Below are positions 25,655 through 34,482 of a stretch of 64,000 nucleotides of DNA, piece by piece; position 1 is the stretch's first letter, and every line of letters begins with the position of its first letter. The position numbers and the translations under genes are program-made. Under the pieces are notes generated by a model. The model ran no database searches. It was not told the DNA's origin and was given only the letters and a program-made list of their open reading frames with translations. Source of the DNA: Comamonas testosteroni (lineage in GTDB: Bacteria > Pseudomonadota > Gammaproteobacteria > Burkholderiales > Burkholderiaceae_C); contig CP044131.1 of NCBI GenBank assembly GCA_008727115.1, positions 2,356,001-2,420,000 of the forward strand. The letters are read 5' to 3'.

Positions 25655-26482
25655 ATGGCAACCGGCAAGCACGAAACCGACTTCACACCTGACAAGGCTT
25701 CCCCAGACTGGGAGGCCATCAAGCGCGCGTACTGCAGCACCCTGGATTCGGTGCGCCAGATTGCGCGCGCTCACGGCATCTCACATACAGCGGTTGCCAA
25801 AAGAGCCGCAGCAGAGGAATGGCAACGCCCCAAAAAGGCAGCATCCCAGGCTACTGCTACGGACTCAAAGCCATCGCCTGCCAAGAAGCAAAGCCCAGCG
25901 CACGCTCAGCCAGCCCTGATCACTCCAGCCGAAGGCGCGGCTACCGGGCCTGAGCGCTCCACGTTCTCGCAAGAGCTTTGCGACGCCATCTGCACGGCTC
26001 TGGCTGAGGGTGAGAGCCTGCGCTCCATCTGCCAACAGCCTGGAATGCCGCACATTGCGACGGTGATGCGCTGGCTCAGTGATCCAGAAAAGCGCGACTT
26101 CTGCGAACAGTACGCACGCGCGCGCGAAGCCCAGGCAGAGACGCTGGCCGAAGAGCTGTTGGCCATTGCCGACGAAGCCGAGTACGAGCCTATTCAGGAC
26201 CCCAATACAGGGCAGACTCTGGCCGTGGCCTTTGACAAGACAGCAGTTGCCAGAAACAAGCTGCGGGTGGAAACGCGCAAATGGCTGGCAGCTCGCATGT
26301 CACCCAAGAAATACGGTGACAAGCTGGCCGTGGGTGGCGCAGCGGACCTGGACCCCATACAGATGGCAGGCCGAGAGATGACCGATGCAGAGCGGGCTGT
26401 GCGCCTGGTCAATACGCTCAAGGCTGCTCCTGATGCTGCTGCAGTGCTGCTGGGTGCAGCCCTTGGAGGTGACGAGCAATGA
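25655..26482 (+). CDS. Terminase small subunit
   Basis: A 275-residue DNA-recognition subunit of the packaging motor. The N-terminal HTH is SVRQIARAHGISHTAVAKRA. The central part (SICQQPGMPHIATVMRWLSD) is a second HTH of the terminase-small type, followed by the oligomerisation helices (AQAETLAEELLAIADEAEYE) and the conserved KWLAARMSPKKYGDK. Between the two HTHs is a Pro/Ala-rich linker. The stop overlaps the large-subunit start by four bases (ATGA), so the two are translationally coupled. Confidence 0.88.
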   Translation: MATGKHETDFTPDKASPDWEAIKRAYCSTLDSVRQIARAHGISHTAVAKRAAAEEWQRPKKAASQATATDSKPSPAKKQSPAHAQPALITPAEGAATGPERSTFSQELCDAICTALAEGESLRSICQQPGMPHIATVMRWLSDPEKRDFCEQYARAREAQAETLAEELLAIADEAEYEPIQDPNTGQTLAVAFDKTAVARNKLRVETRKWLAARMSPKKYGDKLAVGGAADLDPIQMAGREMTDAERAVRLVNTLKAAPDAAAVLLGAALGGDEQ

Positions 26483-28056
26483 ACCCCTCCTCTCTCAGCG
26501 CCAGCAACGTAATGAAGGCGCTCAAGCAAATGACTCCCGAGCAAAAGCGCGCCCTGGACCGCGTGCTATTGGCCGATGGCGCGCCGTTGTGGGTTCCCCA
26601 GGAAGGCCCGCAGCGCGCGGCTTATGAGTCCAAGGCGGACATTCTCTTTTACGGCGGCGCGGCGGGCGGTGGCAAGACAGCCCTGCTGCTGGGCCTGGCC
26701 CTGACCTCTCAGGCTCACAGCATTGTGTTCCGCCGGCAGGCGGTGCAGCTCACAGCCATTGAAGAGTACATGACCAAGATTCTGGGCACGCGCGATGGCT
26801 ACAACAGCCAGGATCTGATCTGGCGCCTGCCTGGCCGCCGAGTCATGGAGCTGGGGCACTGCAAGGAGGTGGGCGACTGGATCAAGTACCAGGGGCGCGC
26901 CCATGACTTCAAGGGCTTTGATGAGATCACCCACTTCACCGAGCTGCAGTTTCGCTCTCTGATTGGCTGGCTGCGCACCGATGACCCGCGTATTCGCCAG
27001 CGTGTGGTGTGTGCAGGCAATCCGCCCACAGATCCTGAAGGTGAATGGGTCAAACGCTTCTGGGCCCCTTGGCTGGACCCGCTGCACCCCAACCCCGCCA
27101 AACCAGGCGAGCTGCGCTGGTTCATCACCAATGCCAAGGGCGAGGATGAAGAAGTGCCTGGACCTGATGAGGTGCTGGTAGACGGGGATGAGGTCAAGCC
27201 CATGTCGCGCACCTTCATACCCTCGAGCGTGGAAGACAACCTGTTTCTGCTGTCGACCGGCTACAAACAGAAGCTGCAGGCACTGCCAGAGCCCCTGCGC
27301 AGCAAGATGCTCAATGGCGACTTCAATGCCGGCGTGGCAGACCCTGCCTGGCAGTTGATCCCCACCGAGTGGGTAAAGGCTGCCCAGGCCCGCTGGGCCA
27401 AGCGCGACGCCAAGGGTTCGATGACCGCGCTGGGGTTCGACCCGGCGCGCGGCGGTGTTGACCACTCCTGCGTGGCGCGGCGCCATGGCTCATGGTTCGA
27501 TGAAATGGTGAGCGCACCCGGCGCCGTGACCAAGGATGGGCCCACGGCCGCGGCCTTTGTGGTGCCGCTGGTGCGTAACGGTGCCTGCATCTGCGTGGAT
27601 GGCATTGGCATCGGCTCCAGCGCCCTGGACTTCCTGCGCGGCCTGAACCTCAACGTTCTGTCCGTCATTGGCTCCGAGAGCTCTGTACTGCTAGACAAGG
27701 CTGGCCAGCTGCGCTTTCGCAACAAGCGCGCAGAAATGTACTGGCGCCTGCGCGAGGCCCTGGACCCATTGAACCCTGACCCCATTGCATTACCACCTGA
27801 CGCGGAGCTGCTGGGGGACCTGACAGCCCTTCGCTACAAGGTGGTGACGCTGGGCAACCAGAGCGCAATACAGGTGCGCAGCAAGGATGAGGTGCGCGAA
27901 GCCCTCGGCCGCAGCCCCGACAAGGGCGATGCGGTGGCCATGACCTTTGTCTCCAACATCCCCGCCCCGCTGGCCGCTGAGGCCACCAAAGCCCAGGCCC
28001 TGCGCGACAAGCTGGCCATGGCGAAGCGGCGCGGGCTCTCTCAAATGTCTTCCTGA
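26479..28056 (+). CDS. Terminase large subunit
   Basis: A 525-residue ATPase/nuclease that drives DNA into the prohead. Walker A is GGAAGGGKT (residues 59-67), and the Walker B-like stretch is FKGFDEITHF about 90 residues later. The C-terminal RNase H-like nuclease begins at LGFDPARGGVD and contains further acidic residues (CICVDGIGIGSSALDF). Length and motif order match P22/terminase_6-type enzymes. It overlaps the small subunit and precedes the portal by 8 bp. Confidence 0.95.
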   Translation: MNPSSLSASNVMKALKQMTPEQKRALDRVLLADGAPLWVPQEGPQRAAYESKADILFYGGAAGGGKTALLLGLALTSQAHSIVFRRQAVQLTAIEEYMTKILGTRDGYNSQDLIWRLPGRRVMELGHCKEVGDWIKYQGRAHDFKGFDEITHFTELQFRSLIGWLRTDDPRIRQRVVCAGNPPTDPEGEWVKRFWAPWLDPLHPNPAKPGELRWFITNAKGEDEEVPGPDEVLVDGDEVKPMSRTFIPSSVEDNLFLLSTGYKQKLQALPEPLRSKMLNGDFNAGVADPAWQLIPTEWVKAAQARWAKRDAKGSMTALGFDPARGGVDHSCVARRHGSWFDEMVSAPGAVTKDGPTAAAFVVPLVRNGACICVDGIGIGSSALDFLRGLNLNVLSVIGSESSVLLDKAGQLRFRNKRAEMYWRLREALDPLNPDPIALPPDAELLGDLTALRYKVVTLGNQSAIQVRSKDEVREALGRSPDKGDAVAMTFVSNIPAPLAAEATKAQALRDKLAMAKRRGLSQMSS

Positions 28057-28064
28057 GCACTGCC

Positions 28065-30164
28065 ATGGAACAAATCGCAAGAACCAACTGGGACCGCTAC
28101 CAATACGGGAAAAATCGCGGCCATATCGAGTACATGGCCCAGGCCATACGCTGCGAGGCCATGTATCTGGGCGGTGGCCGCCAGTGGCGTGAGCAGGACC
28201 GAGCCTATGTGGAAGGCCAGGGGCGCACCGCCCTGGAGTTCAACGAGATCAAGGGCGCGGTCAATTCGGCCATTGGCTACCAGATCCACAACCGCATGGA
28301 CATTACCTACAAGCCACGCGGCGGTGACTCGGACTTGGCTACTGCCACGATCCTCTCCAAGGTGGCCATGCAGATCGCCGACATGAATGCACTGCACTGG
28401 CTGGAGACTCAGGTCTTTGGTGACGGTCTGATCCAGCAGCGCGGCTACTTTGATGTGCGCATGTCCTTTGAGCGCAATATGCATGGCGAGATTGCCATCG
28501 ATGCCCTGGACCCACTGGATGTGGTGCCGGACCCCGATGCCAAGACCTATGACCCTGATGGCTGGGGCGATGTGATCGTGTCGCGCTGGCTCACTGCAGA
28601 CGAAATCGAGGCGCGCTATGGTCGCGAGGCGCGCCAGACCGCTGAGGATAGCCCGGACGCTGGCCGTGACTTTGGTGACGATGGGGAGGAAGGGCCGCGC
28701 AATAAGTTTGGCTTTACCGGCATGGCTGGCCTGGCAGATGCCTATTGCGCCGAAGCAGACGGGATTGCGCGCTATCGCGTCATTGACCGCCAGCAGCGTG
28801 TGTATGAGCTGACCAAGTGCCTAGTCTTCCCTCGCACTGGTGATGTGCAGGCCATGGACACCATGGCGCAGGACTCGATTGACGATGCTCTGGCCAATGG
28901 CGCGGTGGTAGCCAAGCGTATGCGCTACCGCATCAAGTGGCAGGTGAGCACCTACAGCCGGGTGCTGCACGATGAATACAGCCCTTATGAGCACTTCACC
29001 ATCGTGCCCTACTTCCCGTATTTCCGGCGCGGGCAGACCACGGGCATGGTGGACGATGCCATTGGCCCTCAGGAAGCGCTGAATAAGGCGGTGAGTCAGT
29101 TCGTGCACATCCTCAACACCAGCGCGAACAGCGGCTGGATTACCGAGGAGAACTCCATCACCAATATGGCCCCCGGTGAGCTGGAGGAGCGCGGCGCCCA
29201 GACTGGCCTGCACATCGAGGTCAAACAAGGCGCCAAGCCGCCCCAGAAGATTCAGCCCAATCAGGTGCCCTCCGGGGTTGACCGACTTATTGAGCGCGCG
29301 GACAAGGCGATCAAGGATGTGACCGTGCCGGACGCCATGCGCGGCAGCGCCGGGCCGGAGATCTCGGGTGTGGCCATCCAGTCGCGCCAGTTCGCAAGCC
29401 AGCAGCAGTTGGCTGTGCCACTGGACAACCTGGCCCACACGCGCAAGCTGCTGGCCTCAAGGCTGCTCAACCTGATTCAGACCTATTACGACAGCCACCG
29501 CATTTTCCGCATCACCGAGACCGACCCGATGAGCGGCAAGCCAGCCGACAAGTCCGTGGAGATCAACCAGTACGACGCGAGCACAGGCACTTACTTCAAT
29601 GATGTGACCGTAGGCACCTACGACGTGGTGATCAGCGAACAGCCCATGCAAGTAACTTTCCAGAACAGCCAGTTTCAACAGGTGCTGGAAATGCGCAAGG
29701 CTGGGGTTCGCATCCCTGACCCATCCGTTATCCGTTACTCCAACCTGGCCGACAAGCAGGAAATTCTGGAAGGCATGCAGACAGAGCCTCCCGCACCCGA
29801 CCCATTGGACGAAGCCAAGGCCAACTTGCTGGCTGCCCAGGCGCGGCGCGCAGACGCAGAAACGCGCAAGACGGATGCGAGTGCAACCAGCATTGGCGTG
29901 GAGACCCAATACAGCGCCGTGCAAACCGGTCAGCTGATCTCGATGAACCCCGCCGTGGCAGATCTGGCCGACGGGCTGCTCAAGTCCTCAGGCTATGTGG
30001 ACCACGATGCAGCGCCCATCGTGCCTGCGCCACAGGCAGGCGCGCTGCCATCGACGACAGATATGCCGACCAACACCAATCCACTCACCCCAGCCAATCC
30101 CGCTGTGGGCATGCGGCGCGGCATTGAAACCCCTGGCCCTGATGGGCTGCAACCTCAATCCTAG
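28065..30164 (+). CDS. Portal protein (P22-type)
   Basis: A 699-residue protein of the size of P22-type portals, which form the dodecameric channel at the capsid vertex. Runs typical of the family are visible: FNEIKGAVNSAIGYQIHNRM near residue 60, AIDALDPLDVVPDPDAKTYD near 145, and VDDAIGPQEALNKAVSQFVH near 330. A helical, Ala-rich C-terminal barrel-like part follows (ANLLAAQARRADAETRKTDA). It starts 8 bp after the large terminase. Confidence 0.92.
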   Translation: MEQIARTNWDRYQYGKNRGHIEYMAQAIRCEAMYLGGGRQWREQDRAYVEGQGRTALEFNEIKGAVNSAIGYQIHNRMDITYKPRGGDSDLATATILSKVAMQIADMNALHWLETQVFGDGLIQQRGYFDVRMSFERNMHGEIAIDALDPLDVVPDPDAKTYDPDGWGDVIVSRWLTADEIEARYGREARQTAEDSPDAGRDFGDDGEEGPRNKFGFTGMAGLADAYCAEADGIARYRVIDRQQRVYELTKCLVFPRTGDVQAMDTMAQDSIDDALANGAVVAKRMRYRIKWQVSTYSRVLHDEYSPYEHFTIVPYFPYFRRGQTTGMVDDAIGPQEALNKAVSQFVHILNTSANSGWITEENSITNMAPGELEERGAQTGLHIEVKQGAKPPQKIQPNQVPSGVDRLIERADKAIKDVTVPDAMRGSAGPEISGVAIQSRQFASQQQLAVPLDNLAHTRKLLASRLLNLIQTYYDSHRIFRITETDPMSGKPADKSVEINQYDASTGTYFNDVTVGTYDVVISEQPMQVTFQNSQFQQVLEMRKAGVRIPDPSVIRYSNLADKQEILEGMQTEPPAPDPLDEAKANLLAAQARRADAETRKTDASATSIGVETQYSAVQTGQLISMNPAVADLADGLLKSSGYVDHDAAPIVPAPQAGALPSTTDMPTNTNPLTPANPAVGMRRGIETPGPDGLQPQS

Positions 30165-30172
30165 GAGCTGAT

Positions 30173-30385
30173 ATGGCAAAGGACAAAAACGAAGTAGCCA
30201 CCCCTGAGGCGGACGAATGGCAGGCCAAGGACGATCTGCAGACCTTGGCTCGGGCAGCACAGATCCGCTCTGACCCCAAGCGAATGCGCGCGGCCATGGA
30301 GCAGGCCAAGAAGAAGGTGGCCGAAATGGAAGAGCTTCAAAAGGCTATCGCTCAACACAACAAGACCGCTGCCAAGGCAGTTTGA
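30173..30385 (+). CDS. Small unknown virion-module protein (70 residues)
   Basis: A short, highly charged helical protein (DDLQTLARAAQIRSDPKRMR, then AMEQAKKKVAEMEELQKAIA), probably a coiled coil. It starts after AGGAGCTGAT, 8 bp from the portal stop. Position between portal and scaffold suggests a minor head-assembly role. No family is recognised. Confidence 0.7.
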   Translation: MAKDKNEVATPEADEWQAKDDLQTLARAAQIRSDPKRMRAAMEQAKKKVAEMEELQKAIAQHNKTAAKAV

Positions 30386-30410
30386 ACAACGGACTTTCAA
30401 AGGTACCCCT

Positions 30411-31355
30411 ATGAACATTCAACTCATGCGCCTACTGGCCCGCTACCACTCCCCTGCACAAGATGGCTCCGACCTTGGTGGCCAGGACGAGGGTCTTGAT
30501 ACCCAAGAAGACCGTGGCGATACGGTTACCGAGGATCGCGGCGACGGTCTGGCCACTGATCTATCTCTGGAAACTCTACAAGGCCTGCTGGCCAACGGTG
30601 AGACGGAGGCGTCAGGTGAGGAAGATGGCACCCGCGCCCCATCCTCCGTGCCCATTTCGCGCTTTCAGGAAGTGAACGACCGTCGCAAAACCGCCGAGCA
30701 GGCTTTGGCCGATGCCCAGGCCGAACTGGCGCGCTACCGAGCCACGGACGCCAATGGAGCAGGTGCAGCCCAGACAAGCGCCCAAGCTGCACCACCTGAG
30801 CCCAGCTTTGATCTGGATGCCCAGGAAGAAGCCTATGCCAATGCCCTTCTGGATGGCGACACCAAGGGCGCGGCAGCCATCCGGCGCGAGATCAACCAGC
30901 ACCTGGAGCAGGCGGCTGTCCAGCGCTATCACAGTGAAACCAGCCAGCAGCGCGCCTCCCAGGAGTACAACGTGCTGGTGGACCAGGTGATGGATGCACA
31001 CCCATGGCTGGAGCAACCCGAAGGCTCTCAGGCTATGGATCTGATTGTCGAGCTGGTCGATGCTCGAGTGCGCAAGGGCGCCTCTCCCGCCCAGGCGCTG
31101 AGCGAGGCCGTCAGTGCCATCGTGCCTCGCTTTGCGCCCTCTGGCAGCCAGCAAGCCCAGCCAGCTACCTCCACAGACCCACGCATTGCAGCCAGCCTGG
31201 CGCGCGGCGCTCGAGCATCCACCGACCAACCTGCAGCAATGCTGGGCGGTATTGGCAATCGCAGCACCGGCGGTATGCCCGATGTGGAGCAACTGGACGA
31301 CGAGCAGTTCTCGCGCCTGTCCGAAGCGGAAAAGCGCAAGATGCGCGGCGATTGA
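30411..31355 (+). CDS. Scaffolding (capsid assembly) protein
   Basis: A 314-residue protein in the position of the scaffold, directly before the capsid gene. It has an acidic disordered N-terminus (GGQDEGLDTQEDRGDTVTED) and a long coiled-coil centre (NDRRKTAEQALADAQAELAR). The C-terminal charged tail RLSEAEKRKMRGD is the kind that binds coat protein. No sequence-specific motif is needed for scaffold function, so the call rests on composition and synteny. Confidence 0.78.
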   Translation: MNIQLMRLLARYHSPAQDGSDLGGQDEGLDTQEDRGDTVTEDRGDGLATDLSLETLQGLLANGETEASGEEDGTRAPSSVPISRFQEVNDRRKTAEQALADAQAELARYRATDANGAGAAQTSAQAAPPEPSFDLDAQEEAYANALLDGDTKGAAAIRREINQHLEQAAVQRYHSETSQQRASQEYNVLVDQVMDAHPWLEQPEGSQAMDLIVELVDARVRKGASPAQALSEAVSAIVPRFAPSGSQQAQPATSTDPRIAASLARGARASTDQPAAMLGGIGNRSTGGMPDVEQLDDEQFSRLSEAEKRKMRGD

Positions 31356-31690
31356 GCGGCACCTCGGCGACCTTACCCCCACTAGGGTTCGCCGGCCCAT
31401 TGCGCTTTTCGTAATCTCTGCGTCAGAAGTCATGGCAGCGATGCGGTCTCGTTTTCACAGGAGCGAGACCGATGCTCATACATCGCACCAGCCAAGTGTC
31501 TGCAAAGGCCCGTCATACCGGAGCAGGCGCGGCGCGAAGGAATCGCAAACCTTCGGCCGACTTCTCATCTGCGTTTCCGCCTTGGGCCTGGCGTTAAACC
31601 GGCCTGGTGCACTTGGCCTCCTAAGCCATGTCATTTCGCGTAGCGGGCGGCGCATGTCCCAGCAAGTCTAAAACTTATTGGAGCATGAAG
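31356..31690 (+). other. Structured leader of the capsid gene
   Basis: A 335-bp gap in an otherwise tightly packed operon, with no gene. It begins with the CCCCCACTAGGGTT motif (31375-31388). An 8-bp hairpin CGGTCTCG/CGAGACCG (31444-31471) is followed by CGATG/CATCG (31470-31485), and a GAAGG/CCTTC pairing lies near 31540-31560. It may hold a promoter or an RNA element that raises capsid expression. Confidence 0.5.
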
Positions 31691-32791
31691 ATGCTTACGA
31701 ATTTCGCAGCACTCACCCCTAAGCAAAAACTCGTTTGGTCTCGCGACGTCTGGCAGGCGGCGCGCGATCAGATGTTTGTGAAGCGTTTCATGGGCACGAA
31801 CCAGAACGCAATGATTCAAGTCATCCGCGAGCTGACCAAGACAGAAAAAGGCGACCAAGCCCTGATCCAGCTGGTGGCCGACCTGGTGGATGACGGCGTT
31901 ACCGGCGACAACGAGCGCGAGGGTAACGAAGAAGCCATGCAGTCTTATAGCCAGGTGCTGAGCCTGGACCTGCTGACGCACTCGGTCAAGAACAAGGGCA
32001 AGCTGTCCGACCAGCGCACGGTGATCAACTTCCGCGAGCAAGGCAAGGACAAGCTGGCCTATTGGCTGGGCAATCGTGTGGACCAGCTGGCGTTCCTCAC
32101 GCTGTCTGGCATCAGCTACGAGTATCACAACAACGGCGCGCCTCGTATTGGCTCACCCTTCCCTTCTCTGGCCTTTGCCGCCGATGTGCGCGCTCCTTCC
32201 GCGAATCGTTCGCTGATGTGGGATGGCACCAGCCTGCAGCAGTCCAACACCACCGCGATCACAACCGCCTTTGTGCCCAAGTACACGATGATCGTGGACC
32301 TCATTGCCTACGCCAAGGAGCAGCACATTCGCCCCTTGAAGGATAGCGGCAAGGAGTATTTCGTCATTCTGCTGGCCCCTGGCACGCTCGCGGCGCTGAA
32401 GAAAGACCCCGACTACCAGCGCGCGGTGGTCTCCGTGGCTGCCAAGGCCGGTACCGACTCGCCCTGGTTCACCGGCGCGACTGTGACCGTGGACGGTGCC
32501 GTGCTGCACGAGCACAACCTGGTCTACACGACCAAGGGCGCGGAAGCTGGCAAGAAGTGGGGTGCGGCAGGTGCTGTCAATGGCACGCGCACCCTGGTCT
32601 GCGGTGCACAGGCTCTGGGCATGCTGGATCTGGGCGCGCCTGACTGGGTGGAAAAGCTGTTCCAGTACGACAGCCAGCAGGGCATCAACGTGGACAAGAT
32701 GATTGGCCTGCTCAAGCCTCGCTTCCCCTCCATCTACACCGGCACCGAGGAAGACCACGCAGTCATCGCCTGCGACCACTTCCTGCAGTAG
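31691..32791 (+). CDS. Major capsid protein (DUF4043/N4-gp56 type)
   Basis: A 366-residue coat protein. The start at ATG 31691 is chosen because GGAG at 31680-31683 is 7 bp away; the ATG at 31685 is only one base from it. Family features are LTPKQKLVWSRDVWQAARDQ at the N-terminus and then the run VADLVDDGVTGDNEREGNEE and DLLTHSVKNKGKLSDQRTVI. The C-terminal part includes FPSIYTGTEEDHAVIACDHF. It follows the scaffold gene, as expected for this HK97-fold family. Confidence 0.92.
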   Translation: MLTNFAALTPKQKLVWSRDVWQAARDQMFVKRFMGTNQNAMIQVIRELTKTEKGDQALIQLVADLVDDGVTGDNEREGNEEAMQSYSQVLSLDLLTHSVKNKGKLSDQRTVINFREQGKDKLAYWLGNRVDQLAFLTLSGISYEYHNNGAPRIGSPFPSLAFAADVRAPSANRSLMWDGTSLQQSNTTAITTAFVPKYTMIVDLIAYAKEQHIRPLKDSGKEYFVILLAPGTLAALKKDPDYQRAVVSVAAKAGTDSPWFTGATVTVDGAVLHEHNLVYTTKGAEAGKKWGAAGAVNGTRTLVCGAQALGMLDLGAPDWVEKLFQYDSQQGINVDKMIGLLKPRFPSIYTGTEEDHAVIACDHFLQ

Positions 32792-32799
32792 CCCCCTGG

Positions 32800-32826
32800 G
32801 CGCGGCCATGAAGTCATGCGCCGCGC
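32800..32826 (+). terminator. Hairpin after the capsid gene
   Basis: GCGCGGCCATG pairs with CATG-C-GCCGCGC (one bulged C) around loop AAGT, nine bases after the capsid stop. No T-run follows; it may be an RNA-stabilising hairpin or a partial attenuator. Confidence 0.55.
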
Positions 32827-32862
32827 TCCGAACTCATCCCCCTGGTGTTGAAAGGAATTGTC

Positions 32863-33264
32863 ATGCCCATCAAGAAGAACTCCGGCCGCCAAGAACTGGT
32901 TGTGGCCTATCTCGACATCGCTTTTAGCGATGTAACCGCTTACAGCGTCGCAGAAGACGCCATTGAGATTCCCGGCAATGCGGTGATCACTGGCGGCGAA
33001 ATTGTCGTGACCGAGGCATGGAACAGCGCCACCAGCGCGACCCTCAAGCTGGGTGATGCCGCAGACGATGACCGCTACACCGCAGCCGCAGTGGACCTCA
33101 AGACGCTGGGCCGCACTGCCCTGACTCTTACCGGCTTCAAGAATGCCAAGACCGAGAGCCTCAAGGCCTTGCTGTCACAGGAAGGCGCGGCTGCGACCAA
33201 AGGCAAGGCCCGCATCGTCGTCAATTACTACGTGGAAGGCCGCGCGGCCTTTGCTCAAGGTTGA
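32863..33264 (+). CDS. Minor structural protein, probable head decoration
   Basis: A 133-residue beta-rich protein (DVTAYSVAEDAIEIPGNAVI, then the run GGEIVVTEAWNSATSATLKL) right after the capsid gene. The start ATG 32863 follows AAAGGAATTGTC; a slightly longer frame is rejected. Proteins of this size and place in N4-gp56-type modules are often virion decoration or structural proteins. Direct motif evidence is limited to composition and synteny. Confidence 0.65.
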   Translation: MPIKKNSGRQELVVAYLDIAFSDVTAYSVAEDAIEIPGNAVITGGEIVVTEAWNSATSATLKLGDAADDDRYTAAAVDLKTLGRTALTLTGFKNAKTESLKALLSQEGAAATKGKARIVVNYYVEGRAAFAQG

Positions 33265-33306
33265 TTCAGTGGTGTCGTGCATCTTGCATGGGTGCACGGC
33301 CTTTGG

Positions 33307-33336
33307 CCTGGTGGGCTGGTCCCACCGGGTCTTTTT
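33307..33336 (+). terminator. Intrinsic terminator/attenuator
   Basis: CCTGGTGGG (33307-33315) pairs with CCCACCGGG (33321-33329), with one T-G wobble, followed by TCTTTTTCT. It lies between two virion genes and could reduce downstream expression. Confidence 0.75.
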
Positions 33337-33359
33337 CTCACATGACACAAAGGCGCATC

Positions 33360-33725
33360 ATGAAGCTCCGCTCTCCTTTCCCCACTCCCTTGCACCTGGC
33401 ACTGACCAGCGGCCATACCTTTGTCGTTCCACATGAAGGAGTGGAGGTGCCTGCTGTATTCCAGGCCGAAGCGCTATCCAAGGGTGCTGTCGTTGCTGAG
33501 GGCGAGAACACCCCTTCTCCCGCTTCACTGACGGCAGCGGATCGCGCCGAGACCATTGAGTCCGCCTTGCGCGCCATGCTGGACAGCGGCGATGAGTCGG
33601 AATTCACTGCCGATGGCAAGCCCAACTTGGCCAAGCTCAAGCACCGCGCCGGCTTTGCCGTTTCGCGCGAAGAAGCTGACGCGGCCTGGTCCGTGGTCAG
33701 CGCTGCTGAGCTGCCCCAAGCCTAA
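33360..33725 (+). CDS. Small virion-module protein (121 residues)
   Basis: Started at ATG 33360 (MKLRSPFPTPLHLALTSGHT); the frame extends upstream through the terminator hairpin, which is unlikely to be coding. The first half is a short beta-type segment with VVPHEGVEVPAVFQAEALSK. The second half is helical and acidic (SALRAMLDSGDESEFTADGK) with a C-terminal KLKHRAGFAVSREEADAAW unit resembling a small DNA-binding or adaptor fold. Function unknown; position suggests head completion. Confidence 0.6.
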   Translation: MKLRSPFPTPLHLALTSGHTFVVPHEGVEVPAVFQAEALSKGAVVAEGENTPSPASLTAADRAETIESALRAMLDSGDESEFTADGKPNLAKLKHRAGFAVSREEADAAWSVVSAAELPQA

Positions 33726-33740
33726 CTCTGCGAGGTAGCC

Positions 33741-34412
33741 ATGCGTCTTGAAGAGCTGATTGCGCAGTTCCGCGCTGATGTGGTGGATATGGAAGATCCT
33801 CCCTTCTGGAGCTCCGAGCAGGTCACCGCATGGCTCAATGAAGCGGTTCAGGAAGCGTGCGAGCGCGCTCAGCTTATTGAAGACCGCCATACCGACAGTG
33901 TTTGCCGGGTGACCACAACCCCTGACCAAGACACCTACGAGCTGCATTCCAGCCTGCTAAGCATCAAGCGCCTGACCCTCGCTGGCAAGGTACTCACTGA
34001 AACCAGCGTGGAAGAGCTGGACCGCTCGATGCCGGGCTGGGAGTCTCGCAAGGGCGTTCCTCGCTTCTATATCTACGAAGCACCGCAAGGACTGATGCGA
34101 CCCAAGCTGCGTCTGGTTCCGACACCAGGCATCGCAGTGGACGTGCGCATGACCGTTTACCGCGGTGCCCTCAAGCCGCTGATAGCTGACCTCGATTCAG
34201 CAGAGCCCGAAGTTCCACGCCATCTGCATCTGCGCCTGCTGGAGTGGGTGAAGTTTCGCGCCTATATGGTGCCGGACGCGGACAGCTTCGACCCTGGGCG
34301 TGCACGCACCCATGAAGCTCTCTTCGGCGCGGCATTTGGTCAGAGACCCGATGCGAACGTGGCGCGCAAGCTGCACGACCGGCGCCCGCCCCTGATTCGC
34401 TCCAACTGGTAG
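33741..34412 (+). CDS. Head-tail adaptor protein (gp6-like)
   Basis: A 223-residue protein with the layout of phage adaptor (head completion) proteins: an N-terminal helical part (LEELIAQFRADVVDMEDPPF then the run EQVTAWLNEAVQEACERAQL) and a beta-sheet stretch (VTTTPDQDTYELHSSLLSIK). A C-terminal helix pair, RLLEWVKFRAYMVPDADSFD, follows. The adaptor ring joins the portal to the tail. It starts 15 bp after the previous gene. Confidence 0.78.
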   Translation: MRLEELIAQFRADVVDMEDPPFWSSEQVTAWLNEAVQEACERAQLIEDRHTDSVCRVTTTPDQDTYELHSSLLSIKRLTLAGKVLTETSVEELDRSMPGWESRKGVPRFYIYEAPQGLMRPKLRLVPTPGIAVDVRMTVYRGALKPLIADLDSAEPEVPRHLHLRLLEWVKFRAYMVPDADSFDPGRARTHEALFGAAFGQRPDANVARKLHDRRPPLIRSNW

Positions 34413-34482
34413 ATGCCCCCTGTTAGGGTTTTGATCTCAGCGGCTCCCCCTGAAAAATCTCATTCATATCAAAGGAGCCGAT

